From Limnoperna fortunei (lineage: Eukaryota > Mollusca > Bivalvia > Mytilida > Modiolidae): a DNA stretch of 64,000 nt. A model generated the notes under the pieces. That model was given only the letters and a program-made list of their open reading frames with translations. It ran no database searches and was not told the DNA's origin. Below are positions 1 through 15,000 of the stretch, piece by piece. Every line of letters begins with the position of its first letter. Position 1 is the stretch's first letter. Made by a program: the position numbers and the translations under genes. The stretch is from NCBI GenBank assembly GCA_944474755.1, contig OX104112.1:51596774-51660773 (forward strand). The letters run 5' to 3'.

Positions 1-98
1 TTTTCTCTACTCACTAGTTTATATTTTGTAATAATACTATAATAATATTATAAATATTAGTCACATTCGGTATTGAAACATTTTTTCTTTTGTTTTAG

Positions 99-3000
99 TA
101 ACTCCAGTAAAGCAAGCTCCATCAAAAACAGGTATACATTCAGCTCTTAAGTTGTTTGTTTGTTTGTTTAAATGAGGTTTAACATAGTCCACTTTCAGCA
201 TTTGTGTTTAGTTATGTCCTGATGTCCAGTTTAGTTCGGAAAAAGCTCAATTGTACACGTAAACTTTATTGTACCACACTATGTAAGCACTGTACGTTAA
301 ATGGCTAAGTATTTCATGTTAACACAATACCGTTGCCTCATGTTGAAATTTATGTACAATTTAGAGAAGACTTGGATAGCACTTATTACTTACGTTTCTA
401 TCGTATAACTGTTGTTTTATTTCTGTACTAGTTATGTAGATATACATTGGCTAGCTATACAACCTTTACTCTACTCACTAGTTTAAATTTTATAATAGTA
501 CTTTTATAATATTATAAATATTAGTCACATTCGGTATTGAAACATTTTTTCTTTTGTTTTAGTCACTCCAGTAAAGCAAGCTCCATCAAAAACAGGTATA
601 CATTTAGCTCTTAAGTTGTTTGTTTGTTTTTTTAAATGAGGTTTAACATAGTCCACTTTCAGCATTTGTGTTTAGTTATGTCCTGATGTCTAGTTTAGTT
701 CGGAAAAAGCGCAATTGTACACGTTAACTTTATTGTACCACACTATGTAAACACTGTACGTTATATGGCTAAGTATTTCATGTTAACATGGTACTGTTGC
801 CTCATTTTGAAATTTACGTACAATTTAGAGAAGACTTGGAGAGCACTTATTACTTAAGTTTCTATCTTATAACTGTTGGTTTATTTCTGTACAATTTCTG
901 TGATATACATTGGATAGCTATACAACCTGTACTCTACTCAATCGTTTAAATTTTGTAATAGTACTATAATAATATTGTAAATATTAGTCACATTCGGTAT
1001 TGAAACATTTTTTCTTTTGTTTTTATTGACTCCAGAAAAGCAAGCTCCATTAAAAACGGGTAAACATTAAGCGTTTAGTTGTGTGTTTGTTTGTTTAAAT
1101 GATTGTTAATGTTGGCCATTTTCATCGATTTTTAGTTATATCATGATGTCCAGTTTAATGTGGGAACAAAACCTCAACCGTACATATAAGATTTGTTACA
1201 TAGTAGGTATTTATTACATTTGTAAAAGCCATGTAACATTTGTTACATGTCTTCTTCGTATGTAATATTTGTTTTTTTTTCCTATAGCATTTTAAATAGT
1301 CATAAATGTTATATAAGGTAGCAGTACTATGATAATTATCATATATAAAAAAAGTTTGTACATGTAAAAGCGGGCATAATTTGTAAAATCGTATTTCCTT
1401 AACAATATTTGTTCTAGTTTCTCCTATAACTTAAAACAATACGTAGTTAATTGACATAGTCTGGCTATACAACCTTTACTCTACTCTCTATTGTATGTTT
1501 TGTAATAGTATCATAATAATTGTATAAATATTAGTCACATTTGGTATTGAAACATTTTATCTTTTATTGACTCCGTAAAGCATTTTCCAAAAAAAACGGA
1601 TATACATTTAGCACTTAAGTTGTTTGTTTGTTTGTTTGCTTAAATGAGGTTTAACATAGTCCACTTTCAGCATTTGTGTTTAGTTATGTCCTGATGTCCA
1701 GTTTAGTTCGGAAAAAGCGCAATTGTACACGTAAACTTTATTGTACCACACTATGTAAATACTGTACGTTATATGGCTAAGTATTTCATGTTAACATGGT
1801 ACTGTTGCCTCATGTTGAAAATTACATACAATTTAGAGAAGACTTGGAGAGCACTTATTACTTAAGTTTCTATCTTATAACTGTTGTTTTATTTCTGTAC
1901 TATTTAAGTAGATATACATTGGCTAGCTATACAACCTTTACTCTACTCACTAGTTTAAATTTTATAATAGTACTTTAATAATATTATAAATATTAGTCAC
2001 ATTCGGTATTGAAACATTTTTTCTTTTGTTTTTGTAACTCCAGTAAAGCAAGCTCCATCAAAAACAGGTATACATTTAGCTCTTAAGTTGTTTGTTTGTT
2101 TGTTTGTTTAAATGAGGTTTAATATAGTCCACTTTCAGCATTTGTGTTTAGTTATGTCCTGCTGTCCAGTTTAGTTCAGAAAAAGCGCAATTGTACACGT
2201 AAACTTTATTGTACCACACTATGTAAACACTGTACGTTATATGGCTAAGTATTTCATCTTAACATGGTACTGTTGCCTCATGTTGAAAATTACGTACAAT
2301 TTAGAGAAGACTTGGAGAGCAATATTACTTAAGTTTCGATCTTATAACTGTTGTTTTATTTCTGTACTATTTATGTAGATATACATTGGCTAGCTATACA
2401 ACCTTTACTCTACTCACTAGTTTAAATTTTATAATAGTACTATAATAATATTATAAATATTAGTCACATTATGAATTGAAACATGTTTTCTTTTGTTTTA
2501 GTAACTCCAGGAAAGCAAGCTCCATCAAAAACAGGTATACATTTAGCTCTTAAGTTGTTTGTTTGTTTGTTTGTTTAAATGAGGTTTAACATAGTCCACT
2601 TTCAGCATTTGTGTTTAGTTATGTCCTGATGTCCAGTTTAGTTCGGAAAAAGCGCAATTGTACACTTGAACTTTATTGTACCACACTATGTAAACGCTGT
2701 ACGTTATATGGTTAAGTATTTCATGTTAACATGGTACTGTTGCCTCATGTTGAAAATTACGTACAATTTAGAGAAGACTTGGAGAGCAATATTACTTAAT
2801 AAGTTTCGATCTTATAACTGTTGTTTTATTTCTGTACTATTTATGTAGATACACATTGGCTAGCTATACAACCTTTACCCTACTCATTAGTTTTAATTTG
2901 ATAATAGTACTATAATAATATTATAAATATTAGTCACATTCGGTATTGAAACATGTTTTCTTTTGTTTTAGTCACTCCAGTAAGGCAAGCTCCATCAAAA

Positions 3001-6000
3001 ACAGGTATACATTTAGCTCTTAAGTTGTTTGTTTGTTTGTTTGTTTAAATGAGGTTTAACATAGTCCACTTTCAGCATTTGTGTTTAGTTATGTCCTACT
3101 GTCCAGTTTAGTTCGGAAAAAGCGGAATTGTACACGTAAACTTTATTGTACCACACTATGTAAACACTGTACGTTATATGGCTAAGTATTTCATGTTAAC
3201 ATGGTACTGTTGCCTCATGTTGAAAATTACGTACAATTTAGAGAAGACTTGGAGAGCACTTATTACTTAAGTTTCTATCTTATAACTGTTGTTTTATTTC
3301 TGTACTATTTATGTAGATATACATTGGGCTAGCTATACAACCTTTACTCTACTCACTAGTTTAAATTTTATAATAGTACAATAATAATATTATAAATGTT
3401 AGTCACATACGGTATTGAAACATTTTTTCTTTTGTTTTAGTCACTCCAGTAAAGCAAGCTCCATCAAAAACAGGTATACATTTAGCTCTTAAGTTGTTTG
3501 TTTGTTTGTTTGCTTAAATGAGGTTTGACATAGTCCACTTTCGGCATTTGTGTTTAGTTATGTCCTGATGTCCAGTTTAGTTCGGAAAAAGCGCAATTGT
3601 ACACGTTAACTTTATTGTACCACTCTATGTAAATGCTGTACGTTATATGGTTAAGTATTTCATGTTAACATGGTACTGTTGCCTCATGTTGAAAATTACG
3701 TACAATTTAGAGAAGACTTGGAGAGCAATATTACTTAAGTTTCGATCTTATAACTGTTGTTTTATTTCTGTACTATTTATGTAGATATACATTGGCTAGC
3801 TATACAACCTTTACTCTACTCACTAGTTTAAATTTATAATAGTACTATAATAATATTATAAATATTAGTCACATTCGGTATTGAAACATGTTTTCTTTTG
3901 TTTTAGTCACTGCAGTAAAGCAAGCTCCATCAAAAACAGGTATACATTTAGCTCTTAAGTTGTTTGTTTGTTTGTTTGTTTGTTTAAATGAGGTTTAACA
4001 TAGTCCAATTTCAGCATTTGTGTTTAGTTATGTCTTACTGTCCAGTTTAGTTCGGAAAAAGCGCAATTGTACACGTAAACTTTATTGTACCACACTATGT
4101 AAACACTGTACGTTATATGGCTAAGTATTTCATGTTAACATGGTACTGTTGCCTCATGTTGAAAATTACGTACAATTTAGAGAAGACTTGGAGAGCACTT
4201 ATTACTTAAGTTTCTATCTTATAACTGTTGTTTTATTTCTGTACTATTTATGTAGATATACATTGGCTAGCTATACAACCTTTACTCTACTCACTAGTTT
4301 AAAATTATAATAGTACTATAATAATATTATAAATATTAGTCACATTCGGTATTGAAACATTTCTTCTTTTGTTTTAGCTACTCCAGTAAAGCAAGCTCCA
4401 TCAAAAACAGGTATACATTTAGCTGTTAAGTTGTTTGTTTGTTTGTTTGTTTAAATGAGGTTTAACATAGTCCACTTTCAGCATTTGTGTTTAGTTATGT
4501 CCTGATGTCCAGTTTAGTTCGGAAAAAGCGCAATTGTACACGTAAACTTATTGTACCACACTATGTAAATACTGTACGTTATATGGCTAAGTTTTTCATG
4601 TTAACATGGTACTGTTGCCTCATGTTGAAAATTACGTACAATTTAGAGAAGACTTGGAGAGCACTTATTACTTAAGTTTCTATCTTATAACTGTTGTTTT
4701 ATTTCTGTACTATTTATGTAGATATACATTGGCTAGCTATACAACCTTTACTCTACTCACTAGTTTAAATTTTATAATAGTACTATAATAATATTATAAA
4801 TATTAGTCACATTCGGTATTGAAACATTTTTTCTTTTGTTTTAGTAACTCCAGTAAAGCAAGCTCCATCAAAAACAGGTATACATTTAGCTCTTAAGTTG
4901 TTTGTTTGTTTGTTTGCTTAAATGAGGTTTAACATAGTCCACTTTCAGCATTTGTGTTTAGTTATGTCCTGATGTCCAGTTTAGTTCGGAAAAAGCGCAA
5001 TTGTACACGTAAACTTTATTGTACCACACTATGTAAATACTGTACGTTATATGGCTAAGTTTTTCATGTTAACATGGTACTGTTGCCTCATGTTGAAAAT
5101 TACGTACAATTTAGAGAAGACTTGGAGAGCACTTATTACTTAAGTTTCTATCTTATAACTGTTGTTTTATTTCTGTACTATTTATGTAGATATACATTGG
5201 CTAGCTATACAACCTTTACTCTACTCACTAGTTTAAATTTTATAACAGTACTATAATAATATTATAAATATTAGTCACATTCTGTATTGAAACATTTTTT
5301 CTTTTGTTTTAGTCACTCCAGTAAAGCAAGCTCCATCAAAAACAGGTATACATTTAGCTGTTAAGTTGTTTGTTTGTTTGTTTCTTTTAATGAGGTTTAA
5401 CATAGTCCACTTTCAGCATTTGTGTTTAGTTATGTGCTGATGTCCAGTTTAGTTCGGAAAAAGCGCAATTGTACACGTAAACTTTATTGTACCACACTAT
5501 GTAAACACTGTACGTTATATGGTTAAGTATTCATGTTAACATGGTACTGTTGCCTCATGTTGAAAATTACGTACAATTTAGAGAAGACTTGGAGAGCACT
5601 TATTACTTAAGTTTATATCTTATAACTGTTGTTTTATTTCTGTACTATTTATGTAGATATACATTGGCTAGCTATACAACCTTTACTCTACTCACTAGTT
5701 TAAATTTTATAATAGTACTATAATTATAATATTATAAATATTAGTCATATTCGGTATTGAAACATTTTTTCTTTTGTTTTTGTAACTCCAGTAAAGCAAG
5801 CTCCATCAAAAACAGGTATACTTTTAGCTCTTAAGTTGTTTGTTTGTTTGTTTGTTTAAATGAGGTTTAACATAGTCCACTTTCAGCATTTGTGTTTAGT
5901 TATGTCCTGATGTCTAATTTAGTTCGGAAAAAGCGCAATTGTACACGTTAACTTTATTGTACCACACTATGTAAACACTACGTTATATGGCTAAGTATTT

Positions 6001-9000
6001 CATGTTAACATGGTACTGTTGCCTCATGTTGAAAATTACGTACAATTTAGAGAAGACTTGGAGAGCACTTATTACTTAAGTTTCCATCTTATAACTGTTG
6101 TTTTATTTCTGTACTATTTATGTAGATATACATTGGCTAGCTATACAACCTTTACTCTACTCACTGGTTTAAATTTTATAATAGTACTATAATATTATAA
6201 ATATTAGTCACATTCGGTATTGAAACATTTTTTTCTTTTGTTTTAGTCACTCCAGTAAAGCAAGCTCCATCAAAAACAGGTATACATTTAGCTCTTACGT
6301 TGTTTGTTTGTTTAAATGAGGTTTAACATAGTCCACTTTCAGCATTTGTGTTTAGTTATGTCCTGATGTCCAGTTTAGTTCGGAAAAAGCGCAATTGTAC
6401 ACTTGAACTTTATTGTACCACACTATGTAAACACTGTACATTATATGGTTAAGTATTTCATGTTAACATGGTACTGTTGCCTCATGTTGAAAATTACGTA
6501 CAATTTAGAGAAGACTTGGAGAGCAATATTACTTAAGTTTCGATCTTATAACTGTTGTTTTATTTCTGTACTATTTATGTAGATATACATTGGCTAGCTA
6601 TACAACGTTTACCCTACTCACTAGTTTAAATTTGATAATAGTACTATAATAATATTATAAATATTAGTCACATTCGGTATTGAAACATTTTTTCTTTTGT
6701 TTTAGTCACTCCAGTAAAGCAAGCTCCATCAAAAACAGGTATACATTTAGCTCTTAAGTTGTTTGTTTGTTTGTTTGCTTAAATGAGGTTTAACATAGTC
6801 CACTTTCAGCATTTGTGTTTAGTTATGTCCTGATGTCCAGTTTAGTTCGGAAAAAGCGCAATTGTACACGTTAACTGTATTGTACCACTCTATGTAAACG
6901 CTGTACGTTATATGGTTAAGTATTTCATGTTAACATGGTACTGTTGCCTCATGTTGAAAATTACGTACAATTTAGAGAAGACTTGGAGAGCAATATTACT
7001 TAAGTTTCGATCTTATAACTGTTGTTTTATTTCTGTACTATTTATGTAGATATACATTGGCTAGCTATACAACCTTTACTCTACTCACTAGTTTAAATTT
7101 GATAATAGTACTATAATAATATTATAAATATTAGTCACATTCGGTATTGAAACATTTTTTCTTTTGTTTTAGTCACTCCAGTAAAGCAAGCTCCATCAAA
7201 AACAGGTATACATTTAGCTCTTAAGTTGTTTGTTTGTTTGTTTGCTTAAATGACGTTTAACATAGTCCACTTTCAGCATTTGTGTTTAGTTATGTCCTGA
7301 TGTCCAGTTTAGTTCGGAAAAAGCGCAATTGTACACGTAAACTTTATTGTACCACACTATGTAAATACTGTACGTTATATGGCTAAGTATTTCATGTTAA
7401 CATGGTACTGTTGCCTCATGTTGAAAATTACGTACAATTTAGAGAAGACTTGGAGAGCACTTATTACTTAAGTTTCTATCTTATAACTGTTGTTTTATTT
7501 CTGTACTATTTATGTAGATATACATTGGCTAGCTATACAACCTTTACTCTACTCACTAGTTTAAATTTTATAACAGTACTATAATAATATTATAAATATT
7601 AGTCACATTCGGTATTGAAACATTTTTTCTTTTGTTTTAGTCACTCCAGTAAAGCAAGCTCCATCAAAAACAGGTATACATTTAGCTGTTAAGTTGTTTG
7701 TTTGTTTGTTTCTTTTAATGAGGTTTAACATAGTCCACTTTCAGCATTTGTGTTTAGTTATGTCCTGATGTCCAGTTTAGTTCGGAAAAAGCGCAATTGT
7801 ACACGTAAACTTTATTGTACCACACTATGTAAACACTGTACGTTATATGGTTAAGTATTCATGTTAACATGGTACTGTTGCCTCATGTTGAAAATTACGT
7901 ACAATTTAGAGAAGACTTGGAGAGCACTTATTACTTAAGTTTCTATCTTATAACTGTTGTTTTATTTCTGTACTATTTATGTAGATATACATTGGCTAGC
8001 TATACAACCTTTACTCTACTCACTAGTTTAAATTTTATAATAGTACTTTAATAATATTATAAATATTAGTCACATTCGGTATTGAAACATTTTTTCTTTT
8101 ATTTTTGTAACTCCAGTAAAGCAAGCTCCATCAAAAATAGGTATACTTTTAGCTCTTAAGTTGTTTGTTTGTTTGTTTGTTTGTTTAAATGAGGTTTAAC
8201 ATAGTCCACTTTCAGCATTTGTGTTTAGTTATGTCCTGATGTCTAATTTAGTTCGGAAAAAGCGCAATTGTACACGTTAACTTTATTGTACCACACTATG
8301 TAAACACTACGTTATATGGCTAAGTATTTAATGTTAACATGGTACTGTTGCCTCATGTTGAAAATTACGTACAATTTAGAGAAGACTTGGAGAGCACTTA
8401 TTACTTAAGTTTCTATCTTATAACTGTTGTTTTATTTCTGTACTATTTATGTAGATATACATTGGCTAGCTATACAACCTTTACTCTACTCACTGGTTTA
8501 AATTTTATAATAGTACTATAATATTATAAATATTAGTCACATTCGGTATTGAAACATTTTTTTCTTTTGTTTTAGTCACTCCAGTAAAGCAAGCTCCATC
8601 AAAAACAGGTATACATTTAGCTCTTACGTTGTTTGTTTGTTTAAATGAGGTTTAACATAGTCCACTTTCAGCATTTGTGTTTAGTTATGTCCTGATGTCC
8701 ATTTTAGTTCGGAAAAAGCGCAATTGTACACGTTAACTTTATTGTACCACTCTATGTAAACGCTGTACGTTAAATGGTTAAGTATTTCATGTTAACATGG
8801 TACTGTTGCCTCATGTTGAAAATTACGTACAATTTAGAGAAGACTTGGAGAGCAATATTACTTAAGTTTCGATCTTATAACTGTTGTTTTATTTCTGTAC
8901 TATTTATGTAGATATACATTGGCTAGCTATACAACCTTTACTCTACTCACTAGTTTAAATTTTATAATAGTACTAATAATATTATAAATATTAGTCACAT

Positions 9001-12000
9001 TCGGTATTGAAACATGTTTTCTTTTGTTTTAGTCACTCCAGTAAAGCAAGCTCCATCAAAAACATGTATACATTTAGCTCTTAAGTTGTTTGTTTGTTTG
9101 CTTGTTTAAATGAGGTTTAACATAGTCCACTTTCAGCATTTGTGTTTAGTTATGTCCTACTGTCCAGTTTAGTTCGGAAAAAGCACAATTGTACACGTAA
9201 ACTTTATTGTACCACACTATGTAAACACTGTACGTTATATGGCTAAGTATTTCATGTTAACATGGTACTGTTGCCTCATGTTGAAAATTACGTACAATTT
9301 AGAGAAGACTTGGAGAGCACTTATTACTTAAGTTTCTATCTTATAACTGTTGTTTTATTTCTGTACTATTTATGTAGATATACATTGGCTAGCTATACAG
9401 CCTTTACTCTACTCACTAGTTTAAATTTTATAATAGTACTATAATAATATTATAAATATTAGTCACATTCGGTATTGAAACATTTTTTCTTTTGTTTTAG
9501 TTACTCCAGTAAAGCAAGCTCCATCAAAAACAGGTATACATTTAGCTCTTAAGTTGTTTGTTTGTTTGTTTAAATGAGGTTTAACATAGTCCACTTTCAG
9601 CATTTGTGTTTAGTTATGTCCTGATGTCTAGTTTAGTTCGGAAAAAGCGCAATTGTACACGTAAACTTTATTGTACCACACTATGTAAACACTGTACGTT
9701 ATATGGCTAAGTATTTCATGTTAACATGGTACTGTTGCCTCATGTTGAAAATTACGTACAATTTAGAGAAGACTTGGAGAGCACTTATTACTTAAGTTTC
9801 TATCTTATAACTGTTTTTTTTTATTTCTGTACTATTTATGTAGATATAAATTGGCTAGCTATACAACCATTACTCTACTCACTGGTTTAAATTTTATAAT
9901 AGTACTATAATATTATAAATATTAGTCACATTCGGTATTGAAACATTTTTTTCTTTTGTTTTAGTCACTCCAGTAAAGCAAGCTCCATCAAAAACAGGTA
10001 TACATTTAGCTCTTACGTTGTTTGTTTGTTTAAATGAGGTTTAACATAGTCCACTTTCAGCATTTGTGTTTAGTTATGTCCTGATGTCCAGTTTAGTTCG
10101 GAAAAAGCGCAATTGTACACTTGAACTTTATTGTACCACACTATGTAAACACTGTACATTATATGGTTAAGTATTTCATGTTAACATGGTACTGTTGCCT
10201 CATGTTGAAAATTACGTACAATTTAGAGAAGACTTGGAGAGCAATATTACTTAAGTTTCGATCTTATAACTGTTGTTTTATTTCTGTACTATTTATGTAG
10301 ATATACATTGGCTAGCTATACAACGTTTACCCTACTCACTAGTTTAAATTTGATAATAGTACTATAATAATATTATAAATATTAGTCACATTCGGTATTG
10401 AAACATTTTTTCTTTTGTTTTAGTCACTCCAGTAAAGCAAGCTCCATCAAAAACAGGTATACATTTAGCTCTTAAGTTGTTTGTTTGTTTGTTTGCTTAA
10501 ATGAGGTTTAACATAGTCCACTTTCAGCATTTGTGTTTAGTTATGTCCTGATGTCCAGTTTAGTTCGGAAAAAGCGCAATTGTACACGTTAACTGTATTG
10601 TACCACTCTATGTAAACGCTGTACGTTATATGGTTAAGTATTTCATGTTAACATGGTACTGTTGCCTCATGTTGAAAATTACGTACAATTTAGAGAAGAC
10701 TTGGAGAGCAATATTACTTAAGTTTCGATCTTATAACTGTTGTTTTATTTCTGTACTATTTATGTAGATATACATTGGCTAGCTATACAACCTTTACTCT
10801 ACTCACTAGTTTAAATTTGATAATAGTACTATAATAATATTATAAATATTAGTCACATTCGGTATTGAAACATTTTTTCTTTTGTTTTAGTCACTCCAGT
10901 AAAGCAAGCTCCATCAAAAACAGGTATACATTTAGCTCTTAAGTTGTTTGTTTGTTTGTTTGCTTAAATGACGTTTAACATAGTCCACTTTCAGCATTTG
11001 TGTTTAGTTATGTCCTGATGTCCAGTTTAGTTCGGAAAAAGCGCAATTGTACACGTAAACTTTATTGTACCACACTATGTAAATACTGTACGTTATATGG
11101 CTAAGTATTTCATGTTAACATGGTACTGTTGCCTCATGTTGAAAATTACGTACAATTTAGAGAAGACTTGGAGAGCACTTATTACTTAAGTTTCTATCTT
11201 ATAACTGTTGTTTTATTTCTGTACTATTTATGTAGATATACATTGGCTAGCTATACAACCTTTACTCTACTCACTAGTTTAAATTTTATGACAGTACTAT
11301 AATAATATTATAAATATTAGTCACATTCGGTATTGAAACATTTTTTCTTTTGTTTTAGTCACTCCAGTAAAGCAAGCTCCATCAAAAACAGGTATACATT
11401 TAGCTGTTAAGTTGTTTGTTTGTTTGTTTCTTTTAATGAGGTTTAACATAGTCCACTTTCAGCATTTGTGTTTAGTTATGTCCTGATGTCCAGTTTAGTT
11501 CGGAAAAAGCGCAATTGTACACGTAAACTTTATTGTACCACACTATGTAAACACTGTACGTTATATGGTTAAGTATTCATGTTAACATGGTACTGTTGCC
11601 TCATGTTGAAAATTACGTACAATTTAGAGAAGACTTGGAGAGCACTTATTACTTAAGTTTCTATCTTATAACTGTTGTTTTATTTCTGTACTATTTATGT
11701 AGATATACATTGGCTAGCTATACAACCTTTACTCTACTCACTAGTTTAAATTTTATAATAGTACTTTAATAATATTATAAATATTAGTCACATTCGGTAT
11801 TGAAACATTTTTTCTTTTATTTTTGTAACTCCAGTAAAGCAAGCTCCATCAAAAATAGGTATACTTTTAGCTCTTAAGTTGTTTGTTTGTTTGTTTGTTT
11901 GTTTAAATGAGGTTTAACATAGTCCACTTTCAGCATTTGTGTTTAGTTATGTCCTGATGTCTAATTTAGTTCGGAAAAAGCGCAATTGTACACGTTAACT

Positions 12001-15000
12001 TTATTGTACCACACTATGTAAACACTACGTTATATGGCTAAGTATTTAATGTTAACATGGTACTGTTGCCTCATGTTGAAAATTACGTACAATTTAGAGA
12101 AGACTTGGAGAGCACTTATTACTTAAGTTTCTATCTTATAACTGTTGTTTTATTTCTGTACTATTTATGTAGATATACATTGGCTAGCTATACAACCTTT
12201 ACTCTACTCACTGGTTTAAATTTTATAATAGTACTATAATATTATAAATATTAGTCACATTCGGTATTGAAACATTTTTTTCTTTTGTTTTAGTCACTCC
12301 AGTAAAGCAAGCTCCATCAAAAACAGGTATACATTTAGCTCTTACGTTGTTTGTTTGTTTAAATGAGGTTTAACATAGTCCACTTTCAGCATTTGTGTTT
12401 AGTTATGTCCTGATGTCCATTTTAGTTCGGAAAAAGCGCAATTGTACACGTTAACTTTATTGTACCACTCTATGTAAACGCTGTACGTTAAATGGTTAAG
12501 TATTTCATGTTAACATGGTACTGTTGCCTCATGTTGAAAATTACGTACAATTTAGAGAAGACTTGGAGAGCAATATTACTTAAGTTTCGATCTTATAACT
12601 GTTGTTTTATTTCTGTACTATTTATGTAGATATACATTGGCTAGCTATACAACCTTTACTCTACTCACTAGTTTAAATTTTATAATAGTACTAATAATAT
12701 TATAAATATTAGTCACATTCGGTATTGAAACATGTTTTCTTTTGTTTTAGTCACTCCAGTAAAGCAAGCTCCATCAAAAACATGTATACATTTAGCTCTT
12801 AAGTTGTTTGTTTGTTTGCTTGTTTAAATGAGGTTTAACATAGTCCACTTTCAGCATTTGTGTTTAGTTATGTCCTACTGTCCAGTTTAGTTCGGAAAAA
12901 GCACAATTGTACACGTAAACTTTATTGTACCACACTATGTAAACACTGTACGTTATATGGCTAAGTATTTCATGTTAACATGGTACTGTTGCCTCATGTT
13001 GAAAATTACGTACAATTTAGAGAAGACTTGGAGAGCACTTATTACTTAAGTTTCTATCTTATAACTGTTGTTTTATTTCTGTACTATTTATGTAGATATA
13101 CATTGGCTAGCTATACAGCCTTTACTCTACTCACTAGTTTAAATTTTATAATAGTACTATAATAATATTATAAATATTAGTCACATTCGGTATTGAAACA
13201 TTTTTTCTTTTGTTTTAGTTACTCCAGTAAAGCAAGCTCCATCAAAAACAGGTATACATTTAGCTCTTAAGTTGTTTGTTTGTTTGTTTAAATGAGGTTT
13301 AACATAGTCCACTTTCAGCATTTGTGTTTAGTTATGTCCTGATGTCTAGTTTAGTTCGGAAAAAGCGCAATTGTACACGTAAACTTTATTGTACCACACT
13401 ATGTAAACACTGTACGTTATATGGCTAAGTATTTCATGTTAACATGGTACTGTTGCCTCATGTTGAAAATTACGTACAATTTAGAGAAGACTTGGAGAGC
13501 ACTTATTACTTAAGTTTCTATCTTATAACTGTTTTTTTTATTTCTGTACTATTTATGTAGATATAAATTGGCTAGCTATACAACCATTACTCTACTCACT
13601 GGTTTAAATTTTATAATAGTACTATAATATTATAAATATTAGTCACATTCGGTATTGAAACATTTTTTTCTTTTGTTTTAGTCACTCCAGTAAAGCAAGC
13701 TCCATCAAAAACAGGTATACATTTAGCTCTTACGTTGTTTGTTTGTTTAAATGAGGTTTAACATAGTCCACTTTCAGCATTTGTGTTTAGTTATGTCCTG
13801 ATGTCCAGTTTAGTTCGGAAAAATCGCAATTGTAGACGTAAACTTTATTGTACCACACTATGTAAACACTGTACGTTATATGGCTAAGTATTTAATGTTA
13901 ACATGGTACTGTTGCCTCATGTTGAAAATTACGTACAATTTAGAGAAGACTTTGAGAGAAATATTACTTAAGTTTCGATCTTATAACTGTTATTTTATTT
14001 CTGTACTATTTATGTAGATATACATTGGCTAGCTATACAACCCTTACTCTACTCACTAGTTTAAATTTTATAATAGTACTATAATAATATTATAAATATT
14101 AGTCACATTCGGTATTGAAACATTTTTTTCTTTTGTTTTAGTCACTCCAGTAAAGCAAGCTCCATCAAAAACAGATGTCCTACTGTCCAGTTTAGTTCGG
14201 AAAAAGCGCAATTGTACACTTGAACTTTATTGTACCACACTAGTTTAAATTTTATAATAGTACTATAATAATATTATAAATATTAGTCACATTCGGTATT
14301 GAAGCATTTTTTCTTTTGTTTTAGTTACTCCAGTAAAGCAAGCTCCATCAAAAACAGGTATACATTTAGCTCTTAAATTGTTTGTTTGTTTGTTTAAATG
14401 AGGTTTAACATAGTCCACTTTCAGCATTTGTGTTTAGTTATGTCCTGATGTCTAGTTTAGTTCGGAAAAAGCGCAATTGTACACGTAAACTTTATTGTAC
14501 CACACTATGTAAACACTGTACGTTATATGTATTTCATGTTAACATGGTACTGTTGCCTCATGTTGAAAATTACGTACAATTTAGAGAAGACTTGGAGAGC
14601 ACTTATTACTTAAGTTTCTATCTTATAACTGTTGTTTTATTTCTGTACTATTTATGTAGATGTACCACACTATGTAAACACTGTACGTTATATGTATTTC
14701 ATGTTAACATGGTACTGTTGCCTCATGTTGAAAATTACGTACAATTTAGAGAAGACTTGGAGAGCACTTATTACTTAAGTTTCTATCTTATAACTGTTGT
14801 TTTATTTCTGTACTATTTATGTAGATATATATTGGCTAGCTATACAACCTTTACTCTACTCACTAGTTTAAATTTTGTAATAGTACTATAATAATATTAT
14901 AAATATTAGTCACATTCGGTATTTAAAAATTATTTCTTTTGTTTTAGTAACTCCAGTAAAGCAAGCTCCATCAAAAACATGTATACATTTAGCTCTTAAG

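Larger units (their letters stand above)
1..6164 (+). repeat. Micro-exon array, left part (13 units)
   Basis: Tandem units of about 465 bp, open at the window's left edge. Exon sites start at 99, 563, 1027, 1568, 2035, 2502, 2972, 3441, 3907, 4378, 4845, 5313 and 5783; each is 33 nt except 1568 (32 nt). The acceptor is AT before 1027 and 1568, and TG before 2035 and 5783, so these four are probably not spliced. Coding variants are G at repeat position 4 (2502), R at position 5 (2972), A at position 3 (3907) and A at position 1 (4378). Every intron has a (GTTT)n tract of variable length 30-50 bp after the donor. The 1027 unit has a longer, different intron and resembles units at 54-56 kb. Confidence 0.9.
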
